A stretch of 12,109 bases of DNA. It comes from Omnitrophica bacterium RIFOXYB12_FULL_50_7. GTDB taxonomy: Bacteria > Omnitrophota > Omnitrophia > Omnitrophales > Aquincolibacteriaceae. The stretch is taken from positions 700-12,808 of the forward strand of contig MHFU01000003.1 of NCBI GenBank assembly GCA_001804345.1, in the 5' to 3' direction. A program made the position numbers and the translations under genes. Under the pieces are notes generated by a model, which ran no database searches, was not told the DNA's origin, and saw only the letters and a program-made list of their open reading frames with translations. Each line of letters starts with the position of its first letter. Positions within the stretch are counted from its first letter, which is position 1. This document shows positions 1 to 8,500 of the stretch, one piece after another.

Positions 1-1691
1 GTTTTGGAAAGCAAAGCCCAGATCCCGTCATTAACAACCGCTTTCTTGTGGCGTTTACGAGCCGCGCATTTCGCAGCCAGCGGATTGGGTGGATTCCCGA
101 GCGCGGTGATCTGTTTGACCAGGACATCAAGCTTCGCGCGTTCCTCTTTCACACTTTGATAGGTCGCGACGGCAACGCGCGGCGCGCCGCTTTCAGGATC
201 TGCGGCCGTGATCAACATCCCCTGCAACGCTTCCCCGAACTCCGGAAGCATGCCGTCGAGACGAGTCAAGGTCACCGCCAGCTCGTCCAGGAGAGGCGTG
301 ATCTGCTGAAAGTAGGTCAGCACCGCCGGCGTGGGATGGTCAAAGAAAGGCGCCCAAAAAGCGTTAAAACTGTTCTCCTCTTCCAGTGTCATGGTACCGT
401 AAAGCAGCCGAAGACCCTGCATGGTGTGACGGAGCATGGATTGATACTGGCCGAGCTGCGCGGAACCGACCGTTCCGCTCTGCGCTTCGCCTTCGCTCCA
501 CGGCACGCCGGCGGGTCTGGCATTTACTTGATTACACATATCGGCAAGAGCGTACCCGGTAAATGGCGTCAACACACGAACATCCTCAGAGGCTGAAGAA
601 GCCGAAGCATCAGAAGAAGATGAAATGACCTGGGCAGAATCCTGTGTCTCTTGAGGCTGAGCCTCTTGTACAAAAAAAGACTCAGGGGATGGCTCAGGCG
701 GGGCTTGTTTTTCTGAATTCTTCTGATTTAATTCTGCTAGTCCCTTTTTGTATCTTTCGCTTTTAGGATTCATTTCCACGGCTTTTTGAATGTCCGCTAG
801 CGCCTCTTGCATCTGCCCCTTCCCTTTAAGCGCCATACCCCGGTCAAAATAATAAGACTCTCTCTCTGGATTAAATTTAATAGCTAAATCGAAATTTTGG
901 ACAGCAAGATCATATTCTTTTCTCGCGGCATAGGCTTGCCCCTTGAGACTGTAGGGTTCGCCCAGATTAGGGTTCAATCCAATCGCTTTTTCCGCATCAG
1001 CCAGCGTCTGGTCGTACTGATTTTTCTGCAAATAGGCCGTCGCGCGGTGCATATACAGATGTTCGCTCCGGGGATTTAATTGGAGTCCTCTGTCATAACT
1101 CTGAATCGCTTGATCATAGTCTTTCATTCTGTAATAGGCGTTTCCTCTTGTATCGTAGGTATTCGGATCTTTGGGATTAAGCTCTAGCGACCGCGTGCAG
1201 TCTTCAATCGCTTTGGCGTACATCTCTTTTTTATAGTAGGCCCAGCCGCGGCAGTTATAAGCCAGGGCATTATCGGGCGACAACTGGATGGCCTTGTCCT
1301 GGTCCGCAACAGCTTTATCGTACATTCCAAGATCGCAATTGGAATTCCCGCGATTCCCGTAGGCTTGAAAAAAATCGGGTTTCAACTGGATGGCCTTGTC
1401 GAAATCTTCAATGGACTTTTTTGTCAGATCCTTATTATTTTTTCCGTAAAGAGCCAGTCCCCGGGCATTGTAAGCGTCCGCGTCGTTCGGGTTGCTCTGG
1501 ATCGCCTGATCCGCGAGAGAGATCGCTTCATCAAATTTTCCTGCCTGATAAGCCCTCAGAGATTTCGTGGCCCCCTCGCTGAATTTCCTTTCCTCAGCGG
1601 CCATGACCCCGCCCTGGAACTGCGCCAAAGAAAAAAACATCGCGACAATAAACGCCAGGGGTTTGGAGACTCTCTTCGGACTATATTTCAT
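1..1691 (-). CDS. Secreted TPR-repeat protein with C-terminal helical domain (3' end beyond window)
   Basis: The reading frame starts at ATG 1691-1689 and stays open to the left edge, giving 563 residues with no stop, so the gene is partial. Residues 1-32 form a Sec signal peptide (KRVSKP basic region, hydrophobic AFIVAMFFSLAQF, cleavage near VMAA). Residues about 41-312 are roughly eight tandem 34-residue TPR units with the usual A-Y, A-I and NP positions (for example AIQSNPNDADAY, SLELNPKDP). Residues 325-372 are a Ser/Glu/Pro/Gln-rich linker, and 373-563 are a mostly helical domain I do not recognise. TPR arrays are protein-binding scaffolds, so an exported partner-binding role is inferred. 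A weak AGAGGG site lies 9 nt before the ATG. The gene follows the 862-residue peptidase by 54 nt and is probably co-transcribed. Its leader is shared with the protein at 10398-10781. Confidence 0.9.
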   Translation of the reverse strand, partial: MKYSPKRVSKPLAFIVAMFFSLAQFQGGVMAAEERKFSEGATKSLRAYQAGKFDEAISLADQAIQSNPNDADAYNARGLALYGKNNKDLTKKSIEDFDKAIQLKPDFFQAYGNRGNSNCDLGMYDKAVADQDKAIQLSPDNALAYNCRGWAYYKKEMYAKAIEDCTRSLELNPKDPNTYDTRGNAYYRMKDYDQAIQSYDRGLQLNPRSEHLYMHRATAYLQKNQYDQTLADAEKAIGLNPNLGEPYSLKGQAYAARKEYDLAVQNFDLAIKFNPERESYYFDRGMALKGKGQMQEALADIQKAVEMNPKSERYKKGLAELNQKNSEKQAPPEPSPESFFVQEAQPQETQDSAQVISSSSDASASSASEDVRVLTPFTGYALADMCNQVNARPAGVPWSEGEAQSGTVGSAQLGQYQSMLRHTMQGLRLLYGTMTLEEENSFNAFWAPFFDHPTPAVLTYFQQITPLLDELAVTLTRLDGMLPEFGEALQGMLITAADPESGAPRVAVATYQSVKEERAKLDVLVKQITALGNPPNPLAAKCAARKRHKKAVVNDGIWALLSK

Positions 1692-1730
1692 GGATTGTTT
1701 CCCTCTTGAATTTGGATTGGACATGTTGAA
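1691..1730 (-). repeat. S-type leader cassette, copy 1 (5' region of the TPR gene)
   Basis: This 40 bp stretch covers the last base of the ATG, the AGAGGG ribosome-binding region and upstream sequence. It matches 10093-10132 at 31 of 40 positions without gaps (by-eye count). Its gene-proximal 23 bp also match the region before the coiled-coil gene (from 10781 rightwards). The similarity continues into the signal peptides of the TPR and coiled-coil proteins. Confidence 0.75.
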
Positions 1731-1745
1731 TTCCAAAATAGGATG

Positions 1746-4334
1746 TTATTTCCCGCGCTTGGTCGCCTTCCATGGAAAACCTATGCCTTCAAGGAAAAAT
1801 TGGCCGCTGGCCGCGCCACCGACCTTGGTGCCTTTGAGAGAAAGATGATCCCCGTATATTCCCTTCCTCCCGCCGATTTCAATCTTCTTTATGAACGGGC
1901 TGTAAGCGACGGAAACCTTATCGCCATTATAGACGCATGGAACCGTCTCTTTTGTGTAGTTGTAATCGTAGGCCGCTTGTCCCATCGCCATCAGTGCTCG
2001 ATGTTCTTTCTGTACATACTCCAGCACCCCGTCCACCGCTACTGTCCCATCGGCACTGAAAGTCAGGGTTAAGGGCTCCAAGACAGCCGCCGTTTCGAAG
2101 TTGCCTTTAGAATCGAATTTTCCTGTCCACACCCCAACCCAAGCGGATTCTTCCACGGCATCGGAAATCTTTACCGGAACAACATATCCGCGGGAGATGT
2201 TGGAGGGGTGGATATTGACAATATACACGACATCGTCATTGTCGAGAGGCCGCAGGGTCAGCGTGGGAGAACTTTTTGTGAGAGTACCCTCGGGCTTCAC
2301 ACCCCCGGAGGGACGAACGTCATTCTTCAGGATATATACGTCTAATGTCTCTCGTTCGGCAGGAACGTAGTCTTCGCGATCAGTTCTCTCAAGCTTTAGC
2401 TTGCGCTGCCGTCCAGCCTGGGTTTTAATGCGGATACCCCAGACACTGGCCTGGTACCAGGCAAGCATTGAAAACTTGAAAGACAATTCCGTCTTATCGG
2501 CCTCCAGGATGTCCGCCTTTGCTATCGCCGGGCTCTTGAGTAGCCCATTACTAAGCGTTCCCTTTACCTCCGGCAGCGCTCCCTCTAGATCCCTCTCGTC
2601 TATGTACGTAGGTGAAAGCGGGCCTTTGGAATCGAACAGAACATAGGCTACAAAGCCCCGGAACTCTTTATCCAAATCGGTGTTGCGCTGCAAAAGATAG
2701 GCGTTAAGAGATTCCACCACATCGCCGTCTCCTTTTGCGACAGCGTCCCACATCGCCTTGAAGCTGCCGGCGGGCCGCGACAGATATTCCACAAAGCGTG
2801 ACGTTTTGTACTCGTGCTTTTCGTCAACGGTGTTAATTGACTTGCTGAAGTAGTTCGCCGGAACAAGGGGCATGGTTCCTGCCCCGCCCCACGCGATTAC
2901 GTCCGCCGCGTAGTCCGCAGTCGCCTCCATGAACCACCTGCGAAGGGCCATGCTCGCCCAATTGAAATACTGATTCTGCACGAGATGGAATAACTCATGG
3001 GCGGTCTCATGACGCATCTGTTCCGTACCGTCCTTGTATTGCACATCCGTCCAATCTGTTGGGACATACATATTGCCCGAGAACTTGACGTCAGCCCAGG
3101 CGTGCTTCAGCGAAGGATCCTGCCAGACCCGTATCCGCCCATAGTCGACCTTCCACCCCGACGGCATCTTGAATTTGTAACTATCGCCAGTGTATCCATC
3201 CCATGCGTGCTCCAAGGACGTACCCAGGTCTTCAGCCAACTTCGTCTGCCCCACGGCTACAGTTCTCGCCTGGAAAGTACGCATCTCCCCACGACGATTC
3301 TGTGTCTCCGGGGGTTTAGTGATTTTGCCTTCGTAGTTCGGTATGCAGTACACCCTGAAGTGTTCTGTGTCATTCACGAAATATCCATTTTCTAATTGGT
3401 AGATTCTGTTGGCGGAGAGGTGGTTCGTCCGCAGAATGACCACCTTGCGCAGCCTGTCCACCTCGGACCGTTCCATGATCCACCTCTTCAGCGTTGGGTT
3501 GAAGGTCATCGCTATCAGCGCTGTCTCCAGCGGCAGGTCGCTATGAATGTTCGTTGGGTCATATGCGATTTCGATGGTCAGATCCTTCTTGAACTCATGC
3601 ACGTCGCCCAATGAAATATCGAAGCCTCCCATCGCAATCAATCCCGGGATAGTCGGCGGTGGCAGAGTCGGCGTATGCGCGATGGTCAGCGTTTGCTTGC
3701 TGTCCACCAGGCCGGCGGGTATCGTGACTTTCACCTGGTCTTTCCAGGATACCGTCTGTTCCTTGTCAGAAGGCAGGAGTTCCTGGGAAGCGAGAACATC
3801 ACCAGCCGCTTTTTGCGTCTGTTCGGGTGCCTGTGTCGCACTGGGCGTCTCAATCGTCTGGCTGACCGCCTCCGCAACAGGTCGTCCTTTGATAACAGTA
3901 ATGCCTCCGCCAGACTTAGCGTTCCACGACCACGATACCGGATGGCTATCGATGACGGTATAGACGCCGGGTTTGAGCACAAAGTTGGGCCGGCATATCC
4001 AGTACAGGTTCGTCTGGCTTCCTTGATCAGGGCTGCCGATCGCCTGCCAGGGTCCGTACAGGGTGCCGTCCTCATGCCTGAGCCCGATGGTTCCGGGTGT
4101 CTGCCCCGTTCCTCCGTTATAATGATAGGTCAAAACATAAGTCACGAGCGATAATTGATCGATCCTGAAAGTCGTCGCAGCAGTCGGACCGTTCTCGACG
4201 CGGTAAATGTTATTGTTGCTGAAAAGCTCTTGCTCCTCGGCGGCAGAAGTTCTTCCGGGATGCAGCGCTGCCATAAAAAAAAGGATGCCGGCAATAACCC
4301 CTAGCCTTAATATTTTATTCGGAATTTTTATCAT
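1746..4334 (-). CDS. Secreted gluzincin-type metallopeptidase, 862 aa
   Basis: This is probably a zinc-dependent endopeptidase acting outside the cytoplasm. Residues 1-31 are a signal peptide (LRLGVIAGILFFMAAL, cleavage near TSAA). Residues about 40-150 are a beta-rich module ending in VIDSHPVSWSWN and ITVIKG. Residues 183-310 form a ZU5-like or Ig-like beta sandwich (VKVTIPAGLV...LTIAH). The catalytic region holds H446-E-L-F-H450, then E470-A-T-A-D474 in WFMEATADYA. That is the HExxH plus ExxxD pattern of gluzincins, predicting H446, H450 and E470 as zinc ligands and E447 as the catalytic base. An overlapping H442-E-T-A-H446 also fits HExxH, but the paralogue supports HELFH. Residues 730-862 form a beta-rich C-terminal domain (WVGVWTGKF). 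AGGAGA lies 7-8 nt before the ATG. The gene lies 42 nt after the zinc-ribbon gene, suggesting one operon. I cannot assign the exact peptidase family. Confidence 0.88.
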   Translation of the reverse strand: MIKIPNKILRLGVIAGILFFMAALHPGRTSAAEEQELFSNNNIYRVENGPTAATTFRIDQLSLVTYVLTYHYNGGTGQTPGTIGLRHEDGTLYGPWQAIGSPDQGSQTNLYWICRPNFVLKPGVYTVIDSHPVSWSWNAKSGGGITVIKGRPVAEAVSQTIETPSATQAPEQTQKAAGDVLASQELLPSDKEQTVSWKDQVKVTIPAGLVDSKQTLTIAHTPTLPPPTIPGLIAMGGFDISLGDVHEFKKDLTIEIAYDPTNIHSDLPLETALIAMTFNPTLKRWIMERSEVDRLRKVVILRTNHLSANRIYQLENGYFVNDTEHFRVYCIPNYEGKITKPPETQNRRGEMRTFQARTVAVGQTKLAEDLGTSLEHAWDGYTGDSYKFKMPSGWKVDYGRIRVWQDPSLKHAWADVKFSGNMYVPTDWTDVQYKDGTEQMRHETAHELFHLVQNQYFNWASMALRRWFMEATADYAADVIAWGGAGTMPLVPANYFSKSINTVDEKHEYKTSRFVEYLSRPAGSFKAMWDAVAKGDGDVVESLNAYLLQRNTDLDKEFRGFVAYVLFDSKGPLSPTYIDERDLEGALPEVKGTLSNGLLKSPAIAKADILEADKTELSFKFSMLAWYQASVWGIRIKTQAGRQRKLKLERTDREDYVPAERETLDVYILKNDVRPSGGVKPEGTLTKSSPTLTLRPLDNDDVVYIVNIHPSNISRGYVVPVKISDAVEESAWVGVWTGKFDSKGNFETAAVLEPLTLTFSADGTVAVDGVLEYVQKEHRALMAMGQAAYDYNYTKETVPCVYNGDKVSVAYSPFIKKIEIGGRKGIYGDHLSLKGTKVGGAASGQFFLEGIGFPWKATKRGK

Positions 4335-4376
4335 ACGTCTGTCTCCTATAAAGCCGCTGATGAGTAGCTATCAAGC

Positions 4377-4781
4377 TTAATCGTAAAACACAGCGCGCTT
4401 ATTTTCGAGAGTGGGTTTCTTGCAGCGCGGGCAGAATTTCATATCTTCTATCTTCTCGATGACGACAAAGGGCTGTTTGCACTTCGGACACTTGTAAAGG
4501 CGCCGGGTCTCACCCGTTTTCGGATCCGAAAACTCTGCGAACGGAGCTGGGGCTTTCTCTCCGCGCTTCCAGGACAACGAAACCCATTCCTGGCATTTCG
4601 GGCAGAAACCGGCGGCCGATTCAAACGCCATTCCTCCCCCGATCCCCGCATGGGTCTTGAACCCGCACTTTGGGTCCTTGCATTTGACTTCGTATCCGCT
4701 GCCGGCCTGCAATACGCCGATGCCGCCAAAGAACGTGCATGCGAAAAGAATGATCCAATATACCGTTCGTGGTGTCCTCAT
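4377..4781 (-). CDS. Exported double zinc-ribbon protein, copy A (134 aa)
   Basis: The function is unknown. The protein starts with a Sec signal peptide (residues 1-26, WIILFACTFFGG, cleavage near LQA-G). The mature part holds two four-cysteine sites. The first is C34-x4-C39-x20-C60-x2-C63, and the second is C98-x2-C101-x15-C117-x2-C120, with CPKC and CPRC knuckles. Both are typical zinc-ribbon spacings. Between them is a basic/aromatic stretch (SLSWKRGEKAP). Zinc ribbons usually act in the cytoplasm on nucleic acids or proteins, so an exported tandem ribbon is unusual; structural or metal-dependent protein binding is an inference. C15 lies within the hydrophobic core and is probably not a lipidation site, as the segment before it is too short. 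The gene starts 18 nt after the lipoprotein stop, with GGGGGAA upstream. It is about 78% identical to copy B at 10824-11228, and all mature cysteines are conserved. Confidence 0.85.
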   Translation of the reverse strand: MRTPRTVYWIILFACTFFGGIGVLQAGSGYEVKCKDPKCGFKTHAGIGGGMAFESAAGFCPKCQEWVSLSWKRGEKAPAPFAEFSDPKTGETRRLYKCPKCKQPFVVIEKIEDMKFCPRCKKPTLENKRAVFYD

Positions 4782-4799
4782 CCGCTGATTCCCCCGTCG

Positions 4800-5225
4800 C
4801 TAAGCCACTTTTACAAAATCGTCCGTCTCGGTATTGTAAAGCAAGATTTCTGCTAAATCCTTTTGCACCAGGTAGGTGTTGTATTTCAGCAGTTTGTCCT
4901 TCGTGGTGTAGTTAACGTAAACCCAATAATAGAATGCGTGATATCTGTAATCCGGATCATTCTTTGTAAAGTCCGGCTCAGGAGATGAAAGGATCGAAAG
5001 CGTCAACTTGACCTTGGTGTCTCCCGCGGCAAGCTTGAGTTTTTCTGCCCGGATATTTGGAACCTTGTCCAGCAAGTGAGAGGTTATCTTGGTAAGGGTA
5101 TCCTGGGAAATCGTCTTATCGGCAGTGACCATCTCATCTGAGTCGTCGAAGATAAAAAACGAACACCCGGACAAGAGCAATGCGGGAACTAATAGTGCAG
5201 CGCAGATCATGGAACTCTTTTTCAT
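4800..5225 (-). CDS. Small lipoprotein, copy A (141 aa), unknown family
   Basis: The N-terminus is a lipoprotein signal peptide: MKKSS, a hydrophobic core, then LLLSGC with the lipidated cysteine at C21. Ser at +2 is compatible with outer-membrane sorting if the usual Gram-negative rule applies. The mature part begins SFFIFDDSDE and continues with an acidic/amphipathic helix-like segment (LTKITSHLLDKVPNIRAEK). A beta-rich stretch follows (KVKLTLSILSSP, YYWVYVNYTTKD), then a conserved KYNTYLVQKDLA. I recognise no catalytic motif or family. It is the first gene of the left-hand cluster, after a 363 bp gap, and it precedes the zinc-ribbon gene by 18 nt. It is about 74% identical to copy B (11247-11672), with no gaps. 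Conservation is strongest in PNIRAEK, TKNDPDY, YYWVYV and the NTYLVQKDLA stretch, and is lost in the last 12-15 residues. Confidence 0.85.
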   Translation of the reverse strand: MKKSSMICAALLVPALLLSGCSFFIFDDSDEMVTADKTISQDTLTKITSHLLDKVPNIRAEKLKLAAGDTKVKLTLSILSSPEPDFTKNDPDYRYHAFYYWVYVNYTTKDKLLKYNTYLVQKDLAEILLYNTETDDFVKVA

Positions 5226-5255
5226 TTTGACACCCCTCTCAATTGTGTTTTTTAT

Positions 5256-5283
5256 TTTTTACCGGTTTTATGCTTCTTTACAA
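5256..5283 (-). promoter_or_regulatory. Possible promoter for lipoprotein A / zinc ribbon / peptidase / TPR unit
   Basis: On the minus strand TTGTAA (5283-5278) is followed after 16 nt by TAAAAA (5261-5256), within an A/T-rich stretch 30-60 nt before the lipoprotein start. The resemblance to a sigma-70 promoter is only moderate. The location, after a long gap and before a tightly spaced gene string, is the better support. Confidence 0.3.
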
Positions 5284-5405
5284 GGCCTCTACCAAGCGTA
5301 CCCGCCTGCCCGCCTTTGGCGGAGTACCGTTCTGATGAAATTCAACTGGCATTAAGAACCTATCCGAATATCAGATGTTCATTGCGCCAGTTTTTCAATA
5401 GAACA

Positions 5406-5481
5406 ATTTCCCCTCTTTCCCAAAGAGGGGCGGGGGAGATTTAAAAATCCCCCTCAGTCCCCCTTTGCCAAAGGGGGAAAT
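5406..5481. repeat. 76 bp MITE/REP-like inverted-repeat element
   Basis: Two arms (5406-5442 and 5445-5481) run from ATTTCCCC to AAAGGGGGAAAT and are imperfect reverse complements. Each arm holds its own perfect 9 bp hairpin with a 3 nt loop: CCCCTCTTT/AAAGAGGGG (5410-5430) and TCCCCCTTT/AAAGGGGGA (5458-5478). The centre (5432-5453) is nearly palindromic, GGGGGAGATTT against AAAATCCCCC. Such elements are typically dispersed in many copies in a genome. It could also hinder read-through, but there is no clean U-tract. Confidence 0.7.
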
Positions 5482-5506
5482 AACCGGAGCAACGCACCAG
5501 ATCTTT

Positions 5507-5568
5507 AGGGACGCTCATAAGAGAACCGTCCCTGTGTGATATCAGGATAGGCACACAGGGATGTGTCC
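5507..5568. repeat. Overlapping alternative hairpins downstream of the 1216-aa peptidase gene
   Basis: AGGGACG (5507-5513) pairs with CGTCCCT (5527-5533). TCCCTGTGTG (5529-5538) pairs perfectly with CACACAGGGA (5552-5561). GGGA (5558-5561) can also pair with TCCC (5566-5569). The stems share bases, so only some can form at once. They lie 20-80 nt after the peptidase stop. No run of U follows on the minus strand, so intrinsic termination is doubtful; a dispersed REP-like sequence or a 3' mRNA-protecting structure is equally possible. Confidence 0.55.
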
Positions 5569-5588
5569 CCTAGATTGGGAATGATACT

Positions 5589-8500
5589 TCAATTGGACGC
5601 TTGTTCTCGTCTATATTGTTCCGCTACCCGTTTCTGCGACTCCAACGCCGCTTTAGTACGCGCACACCCCATGTCGGCCGAGAAAGCCAGGTTGCACTGA
5701 AACTTGCCGCAATCCGGGCAAATGAGAGGGCGGCAATTGCCACAATTTTCTCCAGGCGGACAGGGCACATCTTTTGCATTAGTGGAACAACAATACGCGC
5801 AAGTTTGCCCCTTCTGCGCCTCCTTCACTTTTACAGTAGCGGTGGTACGATCGCTGGCTAGTGTCTCCTCCACCTTTATTGTAATCGTATCTTCTAACCA
5901 ATTATCACCCGTTTTACCCTTGACCCAGTGATTGTCCTTGTCCTTGACCTGTACAAGAATTCGCATCGTCCACTGTCCGGGTTTGACAACAACATACGAA
6001 AGTCTTTCCTCTGTAGGCGAGGCGACCCCAATACCATTGTGGGATACAGTCCATGAATAGTGCGGGACCAGGTGGCCCTCGGGCAGATTGTACAGCTTAA
6101 CGGCTAATTGAATCTTGTCGCCCGTCTTGGCCGTACCAGGCCGCGGATTGATTTCCACGTAGGGTTGCGCGATTACCCTGTACGGGAGCGCCGCTTTGCC
6201 CAGGGATTTCCCGGTCTTGCGGTCAACAACAGTAACGGTGACAGGATAGGTATCCGCTTTTTTATAGGTATGGGTGACTTTGACTTCTTTGCTATCAGTG
6301 CCGACGCCACCCTCCTGCTCACCGAAGTCCCAGGAAAAACCTGCATTGGCCGGAATGCCCTCACCCGTGATACCAAATCTTGAAGGTTCTCCGATACGAC
6401 CCAGCTCGGGGTCGGCGATTATCTGGAATCCGTTCTGAACTGTAACTGATATTGAATCATCAATATTGCCCGGGTTGCCTTCGGGCAGCGGCCATTCAGC
6501 CTTGACCTTAATCTGGCAGGGACCCGGCGCTTCGAATGTGTAGGAAGCACCGCTCTTATTTCCGTTGATCTCTTTATCGTTAATATACCAGTAATAATCG
6601 GCTCCACTGGGTACGTATTGGCTCTCTTGGGCAAATGTATAAGATGCTCCCGTCATGGCTTTTTCACCTGCGTCCAGGGGCGATTGAATGGTGAGCAGAG
6701 GATTACCGATATCGATGATACAGATATTGGATTCTGCTGACCGCAGCACGCTCCAGGATGCTTTTACTTGCACCGAGTGCTCGCCGCCTTTCCAGAACCT
6801 GTGAGTGAGCATTCCATTGCCTTTATCCAGAATCTTGTCGTCGACATACCAGGTGTAGACAGCGGTTGAAGGTATTCCTGAACTTGTCCGAGTAAAAGTG
6901 TAGGGCTCTCCCATGGTGCCCTTTTCTCCGGAAGACAGGTCGGGACCTTTCAATTCGATTGAAGGCTGATCGGACACGTTAATGAAGAATGAACTTTGTC
7001 CTCCCCCAAACTTGGTAACCACAATGTAAAGTGCGTCGTCAGCATCCAGGTCGACCTGGCAGATCTCCTTGGGCCAGGTATCTTTTGTAACGTCCCAAGT
7101 ACCTACGATCTCCAGGTTGGACATATCCCGCTCGTTCTGCTTGAGCTTGCAGACGTCTACCCAGCCATATTGCGGCTGCACTTCCGGGCCAATTTTCTGC
7201 AATGTCACTATCAGCGTACGCTTGCCTGCCTCGCTATCGACTGAAGGATAAATACCCTGGTAGCCAGCGGTCATACCGTCACCCAGATTGATGGTCAAAT
7301 TCTGCATAGTGGTGTCAAGCAGCCGGTTACTGAACTGCAGTGGCGACTTGTATGGGCCACTGCCGTTGAACAGCACATATTTATACCATTCGTGATAGCT
7401 TTCATGCAGGCCGAGTTTATCCGGGGTATTTTCTTTCAGGTACTCATCCAGCATCAGCTTCGTCCGGTAGTCCCTTGCTACAGCGTTGTACAGCGGGGCG
7501 AAGGCTATCCCCTGCCCTGCTAGATAATCGAAGAAATAGGCATTTTTATAAGGATGGTTTTCATCGGGATTACCGTCCGAGAAAAAATCCTCGCTGAAAT
7601 ATGCCAGATCCAGGCCATGGTTAGATGGCTGATCGAATCCCATGACGATTTTGAATGCGGCATAATCTGCCGTGGATTCAAACCACCACAGACTTTGAGG
7701 TATCACCAGTCCAAAAACGGAACCCGGTTGCCGTACAAGTGCATAATGATCCATGCTCTGCACAGCATGGAAAAGCTCGTGTGCCAACGTCACTCCGAGA
7801 CCTGTCAAACCGCAATGTGGGTTTGAATGGACATTAACATGGCCCAACCATCCGCTCTGGGAAGACGCACCTTCGCTGGGGTCGATGACAGCCAGGATTC
7901 TGTCGGCAGTCCGAGTCTGAACAGTCTCCTGCATTCCGTCTCCGGCAACACGAGTAATGGGGGCTGAAAGTATCTCTGGCGTCAAATCTTTGCCGAATGT
8001 CCTGGTATACGCATCGCGTGCCCTGGTGAGATAAGTGGCAGTATCCACAACATACTTCGGACGCGTGGAGTAAGATTTGTAAACGGATGGATCGCTAAGG
8101 CACCCTTGAAATTCAGCCAAGGGATTTTTCACAACTCCTGCCTGTGCGAGGGCATCATATCTTTTGATGAGTTCATTCAGGCGTGCTTTTTCCTTGTCAG
8201 TCAGGGGACCTGTCGTCCTTTTCTTTTTCAATGCGTCAATTTCATCCTGCTCTTTTTGCGTCCAGGCGGATACTGCAAAATCAGAAAGCCAGTACCTCAC
8301 CTCGAAATATTCCGTTTCCAACACGGAGGAAGTGCCATAATGCCAATAATATCTCCAAAGGCCGTTATGCGGCGTGGTCACAATAACTTTCTGACGCTGC
8401 AGGTCCACCCTGACGGGCACATCGGTCCAGGTCTTTCCGTCGCTTTCCAGATAGGCTACACCCGGGGACTTTTCCTCACCTGCTTGCGTTGCGGCTGTTG

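Larger units (their letters stand above)
4377..5225 (-). repeat. Duplicated lipoprotein/zinc-ribbon block, copy A
   Basis: This 849 bp block is colinear with 10824-11672, which is also exactly 849 bp. Both hold a 141-codon lipoprotein gene, an 18 nt spacer (15 of 18 bases identical) and a 134-codon zinc-ribbon gene. The proteins align without gaps. Similarity extends about 18 nt past the zinc-ribbon stop (GATGAG...CTAT on the plus strand) and then fades, because the next gene differs between the copies. Confidence 0.92.
5226..5588. other. Intergenic region rich in palindromes; no gene seen
   Basis: This 363 bp gap separates the 1216-residue peptidase gene from lipoprotein copy A and probably marks a transcription-unit boundary. 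It holds a possible promoter next to lipoprotein A, a CCGCC/GGCGG mini-hairpin near 5303-5322, a 76 bp inverted-repeat element (5406-5481) and overlapping hairpins (5507-5568). The longest minus-strand reading frame with an ATG (5278-5352, 24 codons) crosses the GC-rich repeat and has no coding support. Confidence 0.7.

Noticed and set aside
48..596. 182-codon plus-strand open frame
   Set aside because: It is antisense to the TPR gene's C-terminal part. The product is Arg/His-rich, as expected for a shadow frame.
3675..4154. 159-codon plus-strand open frame
   Set aside because: It is antisense to the 862-aa peptidase, with no recognisable motif.
4735..4739. C15 of the zinc-ribbon proteins as a lipobox cysteine (LFAC)
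   Set aside because: The hydrophobic stretch before it is too short, Phe at -2 is atypical, and a normal cleavage site follows at LQA/LLA.
5278..5352. 24-codon minus-strand ORF with ATG at 5352
   Set aside because: It runs through the GC-rich CCGCC/GGCGG repeat, has no ribosome-binding site and has no protein-like pattern.
5406..5569. Intrinsic terminators or a CRISPR array
   Set aside because: The hairpins lack a following U-tract on the minus strand, and there are no regularly spaced direct repeats.
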